The position numbers were made by a program, and so were the translations under genes. Of a stretch of 64,000 nucleotides of DNA, positions 51,612 through 61,316 are shown in pieces (position 1 is the first letter of the stretch; every line of letters begins with the position of its first letter). Location of the stretch: assembly GCF_000382125.1 (NCBI RefSeq), contig NZ_KB907548.1, positions 496,001-560,000 of the forward strand, written 5' to 3'. This DNA is from Eudoraea adriatica DSM 19308 (GTDB lineage Bacteria > Bacteroidota > Bacteroidia > Flavobacteriales > Flavobacteriaceae). The notes under the pieces were generated by a model. It did no database searches. It had not been told where the DNA came from and saw nothing but the letters and a program-made list of their open reading frames with translations.

Positions 51612-53117
51612 TTGCGCATTTTAGATAAGTACATTTTAAGTCGTTTTCTTTATAATTTTTTTAGTTCGTTCCTGATTTTGATGTTTATCTTCATATTTCA
51701 GACGATTTGGCTATTTATTGATGATCTCGCGGGTAAAGGCCTGGATATAATAATAATTGGTAAATTCCTTTTTTACCTGTTGCCAAACCTTACCGAAAAG
51801 GTACTGCCTTTAACAGTGCTGCTCTCTTCAATCTTAACTTTTGGGTCTTTTGCCGAAAATTATGAATTTGCCGCCATGAAGGCATCCGGGATTTCCCTGC
51901 AACGCGCTATGCTGCCTCTGATAATTTTAGTGGTAATTCTTGGTGGTGTAACTTTTTTCTTTGCCAATAGTGTTATTCCTGCTTCTGAGCAAAAAATATA
52001 TAACCTTCGAAGAAACATAGCAAAAGTAAAGCCTGCAGCTGTAATTGTGGAAGGCGTGTTTAGTGACGTTGAAGGATTTAATATCAAAGTAGATCAAAAG
52101 TACGGTGAGAATGATAAATACCTTAAGGAAGTAGTCATACACAAAAAGACGAATCTTGAGAAAAACAATACCGTTATAAAGGCCAAAACCGGAGAACTGA
52201 GAAGCAGTCAGGGATCTGATATCATACAATTGGTGCTCTCCGATGGTCATTACTACGAAGAAATTGAAGCTAAAAGTGGTTCAGGCAAGGATAAATCCCC
52301 ATTTGCCCGCTCTGCCTTTGAGACGTATACCATAAATATTGAAATCCCGCAGAATACCCAGGATCTGGAAGAAGAGCGTAATGTACGCACGGACAAAATG
52401 AAAAATGTATCCAGGCTAAATAAGGATATAGATTCTTTAAAAGAAAACAACGTAAAAATAGTTGCAGCCTTTTCCAAAAATATAACCAACAGAATGGGTG
52501 CTTTTCTTCCACCAATACCAGCGGACACTACACAAAAAAGCGAACAGCCAATAACCGCTCTGGATACAGTTTTAAGCAACAAAAAAAAGGAAATAGCAGC
52601 TGTAAAGAAAGATACAGTATATACAGGTAATGCACTGGATCTTTATAAGGATTATAGAAAAATCCATATAGTTACTGCCGCAAAAAATGCAATATCCAAT
52701 ATCTTGAATTCTGTATTGGGTAAAAAAGAAGAATTGCAGCGGAGATATAAAATATATAACATGCATATCTTGTCTTTGCATAAAAAATTCGCCCTTGCGC
52801 TTTCCTGTATAATCCTCTTTTTTGTCGGCGCCCCTTTAGGAGCCATTATTCGCAAGGGAGGACTTGGTTTGCCCATGGTCATTGCAATTACGCTCTTTTT
52901 AACGTATTATTTTATCGGAGTATTTGCTGGTAATTATGCAAAAGAAGGAAATATTCATCCCATATTTGGTGCATGGCTTTCTACGCTAATAATGTTACCT
53001 TTGGGCGTATTTTTGACCAAAAGAGCAACGGCAGACAGGGGACTAATGGATTTTGGTCATGGGATAGAAAAAATAAAAGAATTCTTTAAAAAGCACATTA
53101 AAGTTAAGTCGTCATGA
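51612..53117 (+). CDS. LptF/LptG family permease
   Basis: 501 residues starting with TTG, 4 bp after the previous stop (MRILDKYILSRFLYNFFSSF). The YjgP/YjgQ layout is clear: three membrane helices at the start, with PLTVLLSSILTFGSFAENYE followed by FAAMKASGISLQRAML (the coupling helix region, near 64-99), a periplasmic jellyroll, and three helices near the end. It forms the membrane part of the ABC machine that extracts lipopolysaccharide. The insert near 255-365 is long and lysine-rich. Confidence 0.92.
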   Translation: MRILDKYILSRFLYNFFSSFLILMFIFIFQTIWLFIDDLAGKGLDIIIIGKFLFYLLPNLTEKVLPLTVLLSSILTFGSFAENYEFAAMKASGISLQRAMLPLIILVVILGGVTFFFANSVIPASEQKIYNLRRNIAKVKPAAVIVEGVFSDVEGFNIKVDQKYGENDKYLKEVVIHKKTNLEKNNTVIKAKTGELRSSQGSDIIQLVLSDGHYYEEIEAKSGSGKDKSPFARSAFETYTINIEIPQNTQDLEEERNVRTDKMKNVSRLNKDIDSLKENNVKIVAAFSKNITNRMGAFLPPIPADTTQKSEQPITALDTVLSNKKKEIAAVKKDTVYTGNALDLYKDYRKIHIVTAAKNAISNILNSVLGKKEELQRRYKIYNMHILSLHKKFALALSCIILFFVGAPLGAIIRKGGLGLPMVIAITLFLTYYFIGVFAGNYAKEGNIHPIFGAWLSTLIMLPLGVFLTKRATADRGLMDFGHGIEKIKEFFKKHIKVKSS

Positions 53118-54256
53118 TTGAACCTATGGAAGATAAGATTCAATTAAATACTATTGAGGAAGCCATTTCAGATATTCGAAATGGAAAAGTGGTTATTGTG
53201 GTGGATGATGAAAACCGGGAGAATGAAGGCGACTTTATTGCTGCTGCCGAAGCGGTTACACCCGAAATGATCAATTTCATGTCTAAACATGGACGCGGAC
53301 TTATTTGTGCTCCACTTACGGAAGAGCGCTGCAGGGATCTGGATCTTTCCATGATGGTAGAGAACAATACGGTGCTGCATCACACACAATTTACGGTATC
53401 CGTAGATTTAATAGGACATGGTTGTACCACTGGTATTTCCGTTCAGGACAGGGCAAAAACAATAAAGGCTCTGGTAAATAAAACTACTAAAGCACAAGAT
53501 TTAGGCAGACCGGGACATATCTTTCCTTTACGGGCAAAAAATGGTGGTGTTTTAAGAAGAACCGGACATACAGAAGCTGCGGTAGATTTTGCAAGATTAG
53601 CCGGCTTTGAACCAGCCGGGATACTTGTTGAGATATTAAATGAAGATGGCACTATGGCCCGATTACCACATCTTGTGGAAGTTGCAAGAAAATTCGATCT
53701 TAAACTGGTATCTATTGAAGACCTGGTTGCTTATAGAATGCGACACGATAGCCTGATTATCAAACGAGAGGAATTTGAAATAGAAACCCGTTTCGGACAT
53801 TTTACATTGCATGCATATCAGCAAACTACCAATGAACAGGTTCATCTGGCACTAACAAAAGGCAGCTGGGAGCTAGACGATCCTGTCCTTACGAGAATAA
53901 ACTCTACTTTGGTAAATAATGATATTCTTGGGACACTTACCCATAACGCGGACAAGAAATTAGACGATATGTTTAAAGCCCTTAATGAGGCAGGTAAGGG
54001 AGCTATCGTATTTATAAATCAACAAAGCCAGTCTTATAATCTCCTTAAACGTTTAAAAGGATTGCAGGAAAATCAGAAAAATGGCATTATTAAGGCTCCC
54101 AAAATAGAAATGGATACCCGTGATTTTGGGATTGGAGCACAAATCCTGCACGATTTAAATATTACCAAAATGCGACTTATGACCAATAGTGATCAGGCCA
54201 AAAGGGTTGGTATCGTTGGTTATGGCCTTGAGATTGTAGAATATTCCCCCTATTAA
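53114..54256 (+). CDS. ribB: 3,4-dihydroxy-2-butanone-4-phosphate synthase with degenerate GTP cyclohydrolase II domain (RibBX-like)
   Basis: 380 residues. The RibB domain (about 12-205) is complete: [20 protein letters not shown] with the acidic loop, [20 protein letters not shown] and [17 protein letters not shown]. The second half has the fold of GTP cyclohydrolase II ([39 protein letters not shown]). However, the zinc cysteines (normally in a C-x10-C-x-C segment) are absent: the matching stretch reads [20 protein letters not shown]. That half should not cleave GTP. Its start overlaps the lptF/G stop by 4 bp. Confidence 0.9.
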   Translation: MIEPMEDKIQLNTIEEAISDIRNGKVVIVVDDENRENEGDFIAAAEAVTPEMINFMSKHGRGLICAPLTEERCRDLDLSMMVENNTVLHHTQFTVSVDLIGHGCTTGISVQDRAKTIKALVNKTTKAQDLGRPGHIFPLRAKNGGVLRRTGHTEAAVDFARLAGFEPAGILVEILNEDGTMARLPHLVEVARKFDLKLVSIEDLVAYRMRHDSLIIKREEFEIETRFGHFTLHAYQQTTNEQVHLALTKGSWELDDPVLTRINSTLVNNDILGTLTHNADKKLDDMFKALNEAGKGAIVFINQQSQSYNLLKRLKGLQENQKNGIIKAPKIEMDTRDFGIGAQILHDLNITKMRLMTNSDQAKRVGIVGYGLEIVEYSPY

Positions 54257-54263
54257 ATAAAGC

Positions 54264-55457
54264 CTATAATTGGTTTTTTATTATTGAGGCCATCTTTTCA
54301 GCTCTTTTTACAACTTCTTCCTCACCCCAGCTCAGTTTTACGAGGCAGGATATAGTTCTTCCCATCCAATGATCTGATTGTTTAAAATGGGCCTCTGGAT
54401 AATCCGGAATGCCATCAAGGACTTCTTTTGCCACCGGCGCCAGGGATTTCATGGTTCTAAGGTGATCCCATTTTTTATAATAGTGCCAATTGTTATTATA
54501 CCAGTAAAAACATGCATCAACACCTCCGGCACCCAAAGCAGCATGGGTTTTTCGGGTAATTTCCTCCGATGGAAGGAAAAAATTCAAGAATGAATAATTC
54601 TCCACCCCACCCTCAGGAACTCTTCTGAAGCTCACTCCATCTATTGGCTCCAGGGCATTTCTCAATATGGTATAGTTTTTCTTCTGTATTGCAAGAAAAT
54701 CATCCAGGCGATCAATTTGAGCCAATCCAACCGCAGCATGCAATTCAGAAATTCGATAATTAAAACCAAGAAAAGGATGGCTTTCTGCCCCCCTGTCGTT
54801 CCCTGCATGATCGTGGCCATGATCTGAATAATGATCCGCATTCTTATAAAAAGTTTCATTATTCGTGATGAGGGCACCACCTTCGCCGCAGGTAATTGTT
54901 TTTACATAATCAAATGAAAAACAACCAAGGTCTCCTATACTTCCCAGGGGTTTCCCGTTATAGGTTCCTCCAATAGCCTGGCAAGCATCTTCCAGCAAAA
55001 GAAGTTTATGCCTGTCACAAATTTCCTGCAGGGCACCTAAATCGGCCATAGAGCCACACATATGAACCGGCATAATAACACGGGTATTTGGTCCAATTGC
55101 TTTTTCAACAGCCTTGGGGTCTAAAGTAAGCGTATCGTCAATATCAACCATAACAGGTATTGCACCCAGAGCAAGGATAGCTTCAAAACTGGCCACAAAT
55201 GTGAAACTGGGAATTATAACTTCATCGCCGGCGCCTATTCCTGCACTTGCAAGGGCAACTGTCAATGCTGCAGTACCACTGCTAACCAGCTGGGCATGAT
55301 TTGATTGCATGCGTTCAGCTATTTTTTGTTCAAGTTGCTGTGCTTTCCAGTGACCGTTTCGCATGCCGTCAAACCCGTAGCGCATTAGTACTCCGGAATC
55401 TAATACGTCCTTGACTTCATTTCTTTCTTTATCCCCAAATAGTTCAAAACCTGGCAT
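54264..55457 (-). CDS. DegT/DnrJ/EryC1/StrS family aminotransferase
   Basis: 397 residues. PLP fold: AQLVSSGTAALTVALASAGI near 55-74, GDEVIIPSFTFVASFEAILA near 77-96, and FSFDYVKTITCGEGGALITN near 180-199 with the Schiff-base lysine (VKTIT). Members aminate keto-sugars for polysaccharides. NDRGAESHPFLGFNYRISEL near 218-237 is also conserved. It is convergent with ribB at 7 bp distance. No sugar-nucleotide genes are nearby, so the substrate remains open. Confidence 0.92.
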   Translation of the reverse strand: MPGFELFGDKERNEVKDVLDSGVLMRYGFDGMRNGHWKAQQLEQKIAERMQSNHAQLVSSGTAALTVALASAGIGAGDEVIIPSFTFVASFEAILALGAIPVMVDIDDTLTLDPKAVEKAIGPNTRVIMPVHMCGSMADLGALQEICDRHKLLLLEDACQAIGGTYNGKPLGSIGDLGCFSFDYVKTITCGEGGALITNNETFYKNADHYSDHGHDHAGNDRGAESHPFLGFNYRISELHAAVGLAQIDRLDDFLAIQKKNYTILRNALEPIDGVSFRRVPEGGVENYSFLNFFLPSEEITRKTHAALGAGGVDACFYWYNNNWHYYKKWDHLRTMKSLAPVAKEVLDGIPDYPEAHFKQSDHWMGRTISCLVKLSWGEEEVVKRAEKMASIIKNQL

Positions 55458-55515
55458 AGTTATCGTTGATTTTATATGTTGTTGATTTCTTTTTTTCTTT
55501 ATACAATTGTTGCTT

Positions 55516-56151
55516 CTAAGATATATAAATAATACTATTCTCCATATCGCGCCTGACTTTCTTTAAACCGGAAAACATATCGTCCTCTGCCCTATATCCT
55601 ATGGGCAGAACGAGTACAGACCTCAGCCCTTTTGAGTTAAGATTCAATAGTTGATCATAACGATCAGGAAGAAAACCTTCCATAGGGCAGGCATCTAATT
55701 GTTCTGTGGCACATATTGTTAGCAAATTTCCCATGGCAAGGTAGGCCTGATTCGTTGCCCACTGTTGAATTTCATTTGCATCCATTTTCGAAAATTCACT
55801 TACCAATGCATCTTTAAATGGTTCTAAAACAGAATCACTTGTGCCCCTGACTTTCTTTACTTTATTAAAATAACCCGAAATATATTCGGCATCAATATTC
55901 TTTTCTATACAAAAAATCAGAAGGTGTGAAGCCTGGGCAACCTGTTGCTGGCCAAATGAAAACTCAACCAATTGTTCCTGCAGTTCCTTATTTTTTAGTA
56001 TCACCATTTTTATGGGTTGCAATCCATAAGAAGTAGCAGTAAGATTAAATGCCTTTTTTATTCTTTCCAGTTTGGAATCTTCTATCACTTTAGAAGAATC
56101 AAACTTCTTTACCGCATAGCGCCATTCCAAATCCTTTATTATATCTGCCAT
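55516..56151 (-). CDS. Nitroreductase family oxidoreductase
   Basis: 211 residues, NfsB-like. LEWRYAVKKFDSSKVIED near 8-25 (the R..K.F opening that binds FMN), SYGLQPIKMVILKNKELQ near 41-58, and EQLDACPMEGFLPDRYDQLL near 155-174 are typical. It uses FMN and NAD(P)H to reduce nitro compounds, quinones or dihydropteridine. It follows the permease gene by 7 bp and may be co-transcribed. Confidence 0.9.
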   Translation of the reverse strand: MADIIKDLEWRYAVKKFDSSKVIEDSKLERIKKAFNLTATSYGLQPIKMVILKNKELQEQLVEFSFGQQQVAQASHLLIFCIEKNIDAEYISGYFNKVKKVRGTSDSVLEPFKDALVSEFSKMDANEIQQWATNQAYLAMGNLLTICATEQLDACPMEGFLPDRYDQLLNLNSKGLRSVLVLPIGYRAEDDMFSGLKKVRRDMENSIIYIS

Positions 56152-56158
56152 TTTCCTT

Positions 56159-56914
56159 TTAATTAAAAAACCATAATTTAATTGCCATTACTATGACCAT
56201 AATTACCAAAAACATTTTTACATACCCATCGCCTTTACCTACTGAAATTCTGCTGGATAGCCAAGCTCCTGCCCCATTTCCTATAGCCAAAACCAGTCCA
56301 ACTTTCCATATTACCTTATCGTTAAAAATAAAAACAGCCAGGGCAGAAAGAGTATATATAAACACCACGGCCACTTTGGTTGCATTGGCTCTTACCAGGG
56401 TCATATGGTTAAAATAATGCAGAAACAAGAGAATTACGAAGCCAATTCCCGCATTAATAAACCCACCATAAATTCCAATAAAAAAGAAAACCAGTATACC
56501 AATCCATAGATATTTGCCGGTAAGCCGTTCTGTCATATCCTGCATACTTATTTTGGGCTTAAAGACAATAATCAATACCACGGCGAGCATTATAATAGCT
56601 AAAATCTTGTTGAAGGTCTCACCTTTAATATCAACGGCAATGCTTGCGCCCAATATAGACCCGAAAAGTGCTGAGATCCCCAAATAAATATTGAAAGGAA
56701 AGGTAGAGACACCCTTGCTTTTAAATCCGGCAACACCGATTGCGGTCTGTATTGCAATTGCCACTCTGTTTGTTCCGTTAGCCACGCTGGGAGGCAATCC
56801 CAAAAAAATCAAAAAAGGCAATGAAATTAGAGATGCTCCACCCGCCACTGTATTTATAAAACCTACTACAAATCCAACCAGTATGAGCAGTACATAATGA
56901 TACCATTCTTCCAT
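56159..56914 (-). CDS. TSUP family (TauE/SafE) transporter
   Basis: 251 residues from the ATG at 56914; an earlier ATG at 56935 would add seven residues ahead of the first helix. It has eight or so membrane segments. GFVVGFINTVAGGASLISLP near 11-30 and FFIGIYGGFINAGIGFVILL near 150-169 are the paired repeats that define the family. It exports sulfite, sulfoacetate or other sulfur compounds; the actual substrate is unknown. Confidence 0.9.
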   Translation of the reverse strand: MEEWYHYVLLILVGFVVGFINTVAGGASLISLPFLIFLGLPPSVANGTNRVAIAIQTAIGVAGFKSKGVSTFPFNIYLGISALFGSILGASIAVDIKGETFNKILAIIMLAVVLIIVFKPKISMQDMTERLTGKYLWIGILVFFFIGIYGGFINAGIGFVILLFLHYFNHMTLVRANATKVAVVFIYTLSALAVFIFNDKVIWKVGLVLAIGNGAGAWLSSRISVGKGDGYVKMFLVIMVIVMAIKLWFFN

Positions 56915-57022
56915 TGGGCAAAAATAAGATGTCATAAATTAATAATACTATAAACGGCAGAAGAAAATCGACAACAAACTTTTTTAGGAATCAAAAAGGT
57001 TAGTATATTTGCGCTCGCTAAG

Positions 57023-57107
57023 GGAGGAATGGCAGAGTGGTCGAATGCGGCAGTCTTGAAAACTGTTGAGGGTCACACCTCCGGGGGTTCGAATCCCTCT
57101 TCCTCCG
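57023..57107 (+). tRNA. tRNA-Ser (anticodon UGA)
   Basis: The acceptor stem GGAGGAA (57023-57029) pairs with TTCCTCC (57100-57106). The anticodon loop CTTGAAA gives TGA at 57057-57059. A long variable arm lies near 57067-57083, and the T arm is GGGGGTTCGAATCCCTC. The length of 85 bases and the class II arm fit serine. CCA is not fully encoded. Confidence 0.97.
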
Positions 57108-57140
57108 CAATCAAGCGTAACTTCGTTACAGCTTAAAGAT

Positions 57141-57180
57141 AAAATCCCATCAAGCTCGCTTGTTTGGGATTTTTAGTTTT
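57141..57180 (+). terminator. Terminator of tRNA-Ser
   Basis: AAAATCCCA and TGGGATTTT pair around a loop that itself contains CAAGC/GCTTG, followed by TTAGTTTT. It lies 33 bp behind the tRNA. Confidence 0.8.
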
Positions 57181-57232
57181 AAGGTGTCAATCCTGCAAGG
57201 ATTGGAAGTTACATTTGCAGTATGTGTCATTA

Positions 57233-57628
57233 GGGATGCACGAAGTGAATCCCGTTCAGAATCCATTGATTGAGGGATCACAAAACAGACAAACGCCAGC
57301 TTGTGTTGGTTTTTATGCTTGTCCGGGATTACTTTTGAGGGATGCACGAAGTGAATCCCGTTCAAAATCCATTGATTGAGGGATCACAAAACAGACAAGC
57401 ACCAGCTTGTGTTGGTTTTTATGCTTGTCCGGGATTACTTTTGAGGGATGCACGAAGTGAATCCCGTTCAAAATCCATTGATTGAGGGATCACAAAACAG
57501 ACAAGCACCAGCTTGTGTTGGTTTTTATGCTTGTCCGGGATTACTTTTTAGGGATGCACGAAGTGAATCCCTTTTAGAATGCAGTGACCGAGGGATCAAA
57601 AAACAGTCAAGCACCAGCTTGGGTTGAA
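57233..57628. repeat. Tandem repeat of a 106-bp unit, about 3.7 copies
   Basis: Copies start with GGGATGCACGAAGTGAATCC at 57233, 57339, 57445 and 57551. The first three are almost identical and the fourth decays after about 80 bp. Each unit holds an inverted repeat (GGGAT...ATCCC) and a nested hairpin (GACAAGC-ACCA...TGGT-GCTTGTC). The unit has stops in all frames I checked. One more copy is at 61317-61410. The gap 57110-57727 holds no gene. Confidence 0.9.
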
Positions 57629-57727
57629 TGCATGGAATTTCATCTGCTCTGCATATGAAAAAACTTCTTCCTAATTATTCAATTTTTTACCGATCTATTT
57701 CGATGATTCTTGCATTTATATAAAACG

Positions 57728-58489
57728 CTATCTATTCGCCATCAACTTCTTAGTTTCTCTTCCTGCAATCCACTTAGCTATTTTATTCTTAACAAAGGGA
57801 ATTTTGATGTCATTATAGAAATCTTTCTTGTCCTTGTAGAAATTGTAATCAGCCCATCCTTTCAATTTATTCCATTCTGAAATAGATTTGAAGATATTAA
57901 AGTACACCAATTGGCCTAATGAAGGTTCGAATTTCTCATGTGACTTAATTGCATTAAGAAGCTCTTCATATCCATTTAATGCCTGCAAACGATTATGATC
58001 TGTTTCATTTTTAGATTTTGTTGCTACCTTAAGTTCCAGGGATGACACAAAGTTATATCCACTTTGAGTGAAGTTTTCATTTAAATATTTACAGGTTAGG
58101 TCGGCCCCAAATCCTGCACAGGTAGTAAGCGCCATAGCGTATTTTCCAAAGAACACTGGTCTATGAGCAAGATAGCTTGTTCGTTCTACAAATTTCTTCA
58201 TCAACGCGCTAATGGTTCTAGCATAAGTAGGAGACGCAAATATAGTACCATCAGCAGCTTTCATTTCTTCGATGATCATACCACGATCGTCTTTAAGAGG
58301 GCAATTTTCTTCTCCAGTATTGATGCATGAATAACAACCAAGGCAATCCATCAGATTTAATTCAGAAAGCATAAGAATCTTGAAATCTATTTCAGAATTA
58401 CTTTGTTTAAGCAGTTTAAGAATGTTGTAAGTATTCCCTTTGTGCGGGCTTCCGCAGATTGCCACTATTTTTAGTTTTTTATCCATCAT
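57728..58489 (-). CDS. Flavodoxin-family NAD(P)H-dependent oxidoreductase with cysteine insert
   Basis: 253 residues. The FMN loop VAICGSPHKGNTYNILKLLK is near 9-28, and a ferredoxin-like cysteine cluster follows in LMDCLGCYSCINTGEENCPL near 46-65 (C-x2-C-x2-C-x7-C, possibly iron-sulfur). FASPTYARTISALMKKFVER near 85-104 is the usual flavin-binding stretch. The family is called multimeric flavodoxin or iron-sulfur flavoprotein. It is the last of three co-directional redox genes. Confidence 0.85.
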   Translation of the reverse strand: MMDKKLKIVAICGSPHKGNTYNILKLLKQSNSEIDFKILMLSELNLMDCLGCYSCINTGEENCPLKDDRGMIIEEMKAADGTIFASPTYARTISALMKKFVERTSYLAHRPVFFGKYAMALTTCAGFGADLTCKYLNENFTQSGYNFVSSLELKVATKSKNETDHNRLQALNGYEELLNAIKSHEKFEPSLGQLVYFNIFKSISEWNKLKGWADYNFYKDKKDFYNDIKIPFVKNKIAKWIAGRETKKLMANR

Positions 58490-58542
58490 TACTGAATTTA
58501 AGCATTGGGCATTTCAATTTTCTATCAGAACTTAGATTTCAC

Positions 58543-59064
58543 TTATTGGTATACTGACACTTCACTGCGTTTGAATTGCCCTACCATTTCTAATATAGGT
58601 TCTATGCTTTCTTTGTCAACATAGTCAAACCCATAGCGCTCATCTTTTCTGGCTTCGGGATCTGGATTTATTAGGGAACCTATCCAAAGCATCTTCCGAA
58701 CCCACCAACTAACTTTCGAATGGTCCAACCTGCCTGGAAGGCCTACATGCTCCATTTGTGAAGCCAGCCCGGAAGGAAGGGAAGCAGCAACCCATCTGTT
58801 GAGTTTATCGCCTGGCCCGGCACCGGAGACCGAAAACAAGATTTTGGACCTGGCTTTAAGCATAGGTAAATTTGCCCTTACCCATTTTCGGATAGACAGC
58901 CTAAAATAGAGAATTGAACTGCCCAATATCAGATACTCGTACTTTGACGGATCGGCATTGGGATCCTTAATGTCAAATACAGGAAATCCTGTGGCTTCGC
59001 CAATCCAGTTGGCATATTGCTCTGTACTACCGTACTTACCTGAGAAAAAAATTGCTCCGTTCAT
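58543..59064 (-). CDS. Flavodoxin-domain protein, HemG-like
   Basis: 173 residues. The phosphate loop is FFSGKYGSTEQYANWIGEAT near 6-25 (T at the classic place). LILGSSILYFRLSIRKWVRA near 45-64 and LFSVSGAGPGDKLNRWVAA near 76-94 match the menaquinone-dependent protoporphyrinogen oxidase HemG group. No heme genes are nearby, so another substrate is possible. It lies 37 bp behind the FAD oxidoreductase gene. Confidence 0.8.
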   Translation of the reverse strand: MNGAIFFSGKYGSTEQYANWIGEATGFPVFDIKDPNADPSKYEYLILGSSILYFRLSIRKWVRANLPMLKARSKILFSVSGAGPGDKLNRWVAASLPSGLASQMEHVGLPGRLDHSKVSWWVRKMLWIGSLINPDPEARKDERYGFDYVDKESIEPILEMVGQFKRSEVSVYQ

Positions 59065-59101
59065 AATACATTGTTTTAGATGTTGGTATAATAAAATTAA
59101 A

Positions 59102-60937
59102 CTAGCCTATAGGACCAAATATCAAAGCCTGATCACCAATATCGATACCCTCACAACTTTTAGAAAAGCTGCTGCCATCCAAATCAATTTGAAACTTTAA
59201 GTAATCTTCCTCACCATTCGAATTAACAGGAAGCCATCGATAGGGAAGGTCCAGTTGGGTTACCTTGGGGTTTGTGAGATTGAGAATGGAATATTGTCCT
59301 TTCTGACATTGAAATCCGGGAGGTTTTTCAAAGCTCAATTCGAGCGTTTTGTCATCTAACTTTTTGCGCTCTGAAAGGGCAACAACTCTCTTGTCCACAT
59401 ACTTTTCGTCATCACATTCCGACCATATTTTGTCTTTATTCATCTGCAGTGCAGCTAAAAACCCGCCCGTAATGCTACCTTCAAAGCCACCGCCAGGAAA
59501 AGCCCAAGCCGACGCGAAATAGAGGTTTGGAATCAAGAAATTATTTCTAAATCGTTTAGAAGCTGTTAATTGCAAGGTTTGAGCAAAACCGTAAACTGCT
59601 CCACTGGGATTAGAGGTATACCGCTTGATAGTTTTCGGGGTAGATACCTCGTAATATTCTATGCTTTCCAAAATACCCGGAAACTTCTCTTCGAGGCGCT
59701 TCAGTAAGATCTGGGCTACCTCCTCTTTTTTTGCCTTGTAGTCATCATGACTAAGGTTTTCCCAGTTTTTCAGATAAGCTACAGTACAGATCACACCAGC
59801 AGCTTTATCCGATGGTGCCAATCCGGCATCGACCTTTTCATAATCTACAAAGATGAAACTACGTTTTTTCCAATCACCTAGCTGATTCGGATGTACATCT
59901 TTGAGACTTTTTATATCATCCCCTTGTATATAATTTGAATAGTATTTAACACCAAAACGATCTAGTTTTTCCTTAAAGCCAAAGTACATACACAATAATG
60001 AGACTGAATCAGGGTTCGAACCGATCTTTTCCTTAAGAGCGCTTGCGTAAGGCTCATCCAGTAAAGCAGGTACCGTTGGCATGGGTGCATTAGCCACCAC
60101 ATTATCACAGGTAATAGTAATAGGCTCTTCATTTTTGTTATAAACCTCTCTAAATGTGACTCCCGAGGCCTTACCTTTTTCAGTTATGATCTTCTCTACT
60201 TTTTTCCCTAATAGTACTGTACCGCCATGCTTTTCAATGTATGCCGCGAGATAATCAGAAAGCTTTTGTGATCCCCCTTTTATAAAATGTCCTCCGCTTT
60301 CAATAAAACCAGAGAACGGCAGGCCAAAATAGAACATAGACAAGGTGTACGGATCATCGCCCCAGTAAGCAATATGTGCTGTAAGGTCAAGTTTTAGACC
60401 TTCATTTCTGATGTGTTTATCTAACCAGGACCCCACCGTGTGTCGTGTTGCTGTTACCAAGTTGGGGTAAAGTAAGGGCATAAGCGGATATATCAATTTG
60501 CTTACTAATGGATTGCGAGGCAAACTGTGTGCTTCCTTTCTAATACCTGCTATCAATTTCATAAATTTCTTTATGGCCTTTTTCTCATCAGGATACTTAC
60601 TGACGAGGGCTTTAGTAGCTTTATCAAAACCATGTGGAAAAACAAAGTCCTCATTATCTGAAAGTACACCATAGAATTCGGGTACCTTCTCAAACTGAAC
60701 GTGCTTGTCCACATCGAGCATTTTGAAAATTCTCCTAATATTGCCGCCCTCTGCCAGGCCACTCATTTCATGCAGGCCAACTTCAATGATGAAATCGCCT
60801 CGCTTGAAGGTAGTTGCACAACCACCAGGTTTGTAGTGTTGCTCCAAAAGGAGTACTTTCTTTCCAAATTTTGAAAGCGTAGCTCCGGCAGTCAGGCCGG
60901 CTAAGCCTCCTCCGATAATAATCGTATTATATTTCAT
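59102..60937 (-). CDS. CrtI/carotenoid isomerase-type FAD oxidoreductase with C-terminal ferredoxin-reductase-like extension
   Basis: 611 residues. The dinucleotide fold is at the start (IIIGGGLAGLTAGATLSKFG near 6-25, then KPGGCATTFKRGDFIIEVGL). FASAWAFPGGGFEGSITGGF near 491-510 is the FAD-binding signature of phytoene desaturase and retinol-saturase type enzymes. After residue 520 about 85 residues follow that resemble the flavin domain of ferredoxin reductases (LELSFEKPPGFQCQKGQYSI; GDQALIFGPIG). The NAD-binding part that would follow is missing. Substrate unknown. Confidence 0.82.
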   Translation of the reverse strand: MKYNTIIIGGGLAGLTAGATLSKFGKKVLLLEQHYKPGGCATTFKRGDFIIEVGLHEMSGLAEGGNIRRIFKMLDVDKHVQFEKVPEFYGVLSDNEDFVFPHGFDKATKALVSKYPDEKKAIKKFMKLIAGIRKEAHSLPRNPLVSKLIYPLMPLLYPNLVTATRHTVGSWLDKHIRNEGLKLDLTAHIAYWGDDPYTLSMFYFGLPFSGFIESGGHFIKGGSQKLSDYLAAYIEKHGGTVLLGKKVEKIITEKGKASGVTFREVYNKNEEPITITCDNVVANAPMPTVPALLDEPYASALKEKIGSNPDSVSLLCMYFGFKEKLDRFGVKYYSNYIQGDDIKSLKDVHPNQLGDWKKRSFIFVDYEKVDAGLAPSDKAAGVICTVAYLKNWENLSHDDYKAKKEEVAQILLKRLEEKFPGILESIEYYEVSTPKTIKRYTSNPSGAVYGFAQTLQLTASKRFRNNFLIPNLYFASAWAFPGGGFEGSITGGFLAALQMNKDKIWSECDDEKYVDKRVVALSERKKLDDKTLELSFEKPPGFQCQKGQYSILNLTNPKVTQLDLPYRWLPVNSNGEEDYLKFQIDLDGSSFSKSCEGIDIGDQALIFGPIG

Positions 60938-61248
60938 AGTTCTTTAGTTATTACAAATCCAACAATTATACAGGTTATAGGTTTGACTCTGCGCGATATC
61001 GAATGGGAGAACTGGAAAGAATAGGAAAAACTTACCAATGATATGCTAATACTAGTCAAAAATATTATCGAAAAATAAATTATAAAATGATGAAGATCAG
61101 TATGATTAACTTTTTATGATGCCCTGCTTGCCATCACTTAACCATTGAATATATCCTGGTCTTTAGGAAGTTCCATAAAGCAATTATTTTTGGCAATCAT
61201 TGGAGTTTAAACTTGTCCCAAATCCTCACCTCAAAACTTTGCGCGTGC

Positions 61249-61264
61249 CCCGATAACTATCGGG
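61249..61264. repeat. Short palindrome CCCGATAACTATCGGG
   Basis: A 7-bp stem in the gap 60938-61561. That gap otherwise holds only the dispersed 106-bp repeat copy and no gene. Similar palindromes are common as intergenic repeats in Bacteroidota. Confidence 0.5.
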
Positions 61265-61316
61265 ATGTTTCAATTCATTTTTTTCTTTAGATAAGCGGTG
61301 TGTATAACTGAAATAG

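Noticed and set aside
57233-57628. Possible CRISPR array behind the tRNA
   Set aside because: The 106-bp units are repeated whole, with no unique spacers of regular length between short repeats, and there are no cas genes in the window.
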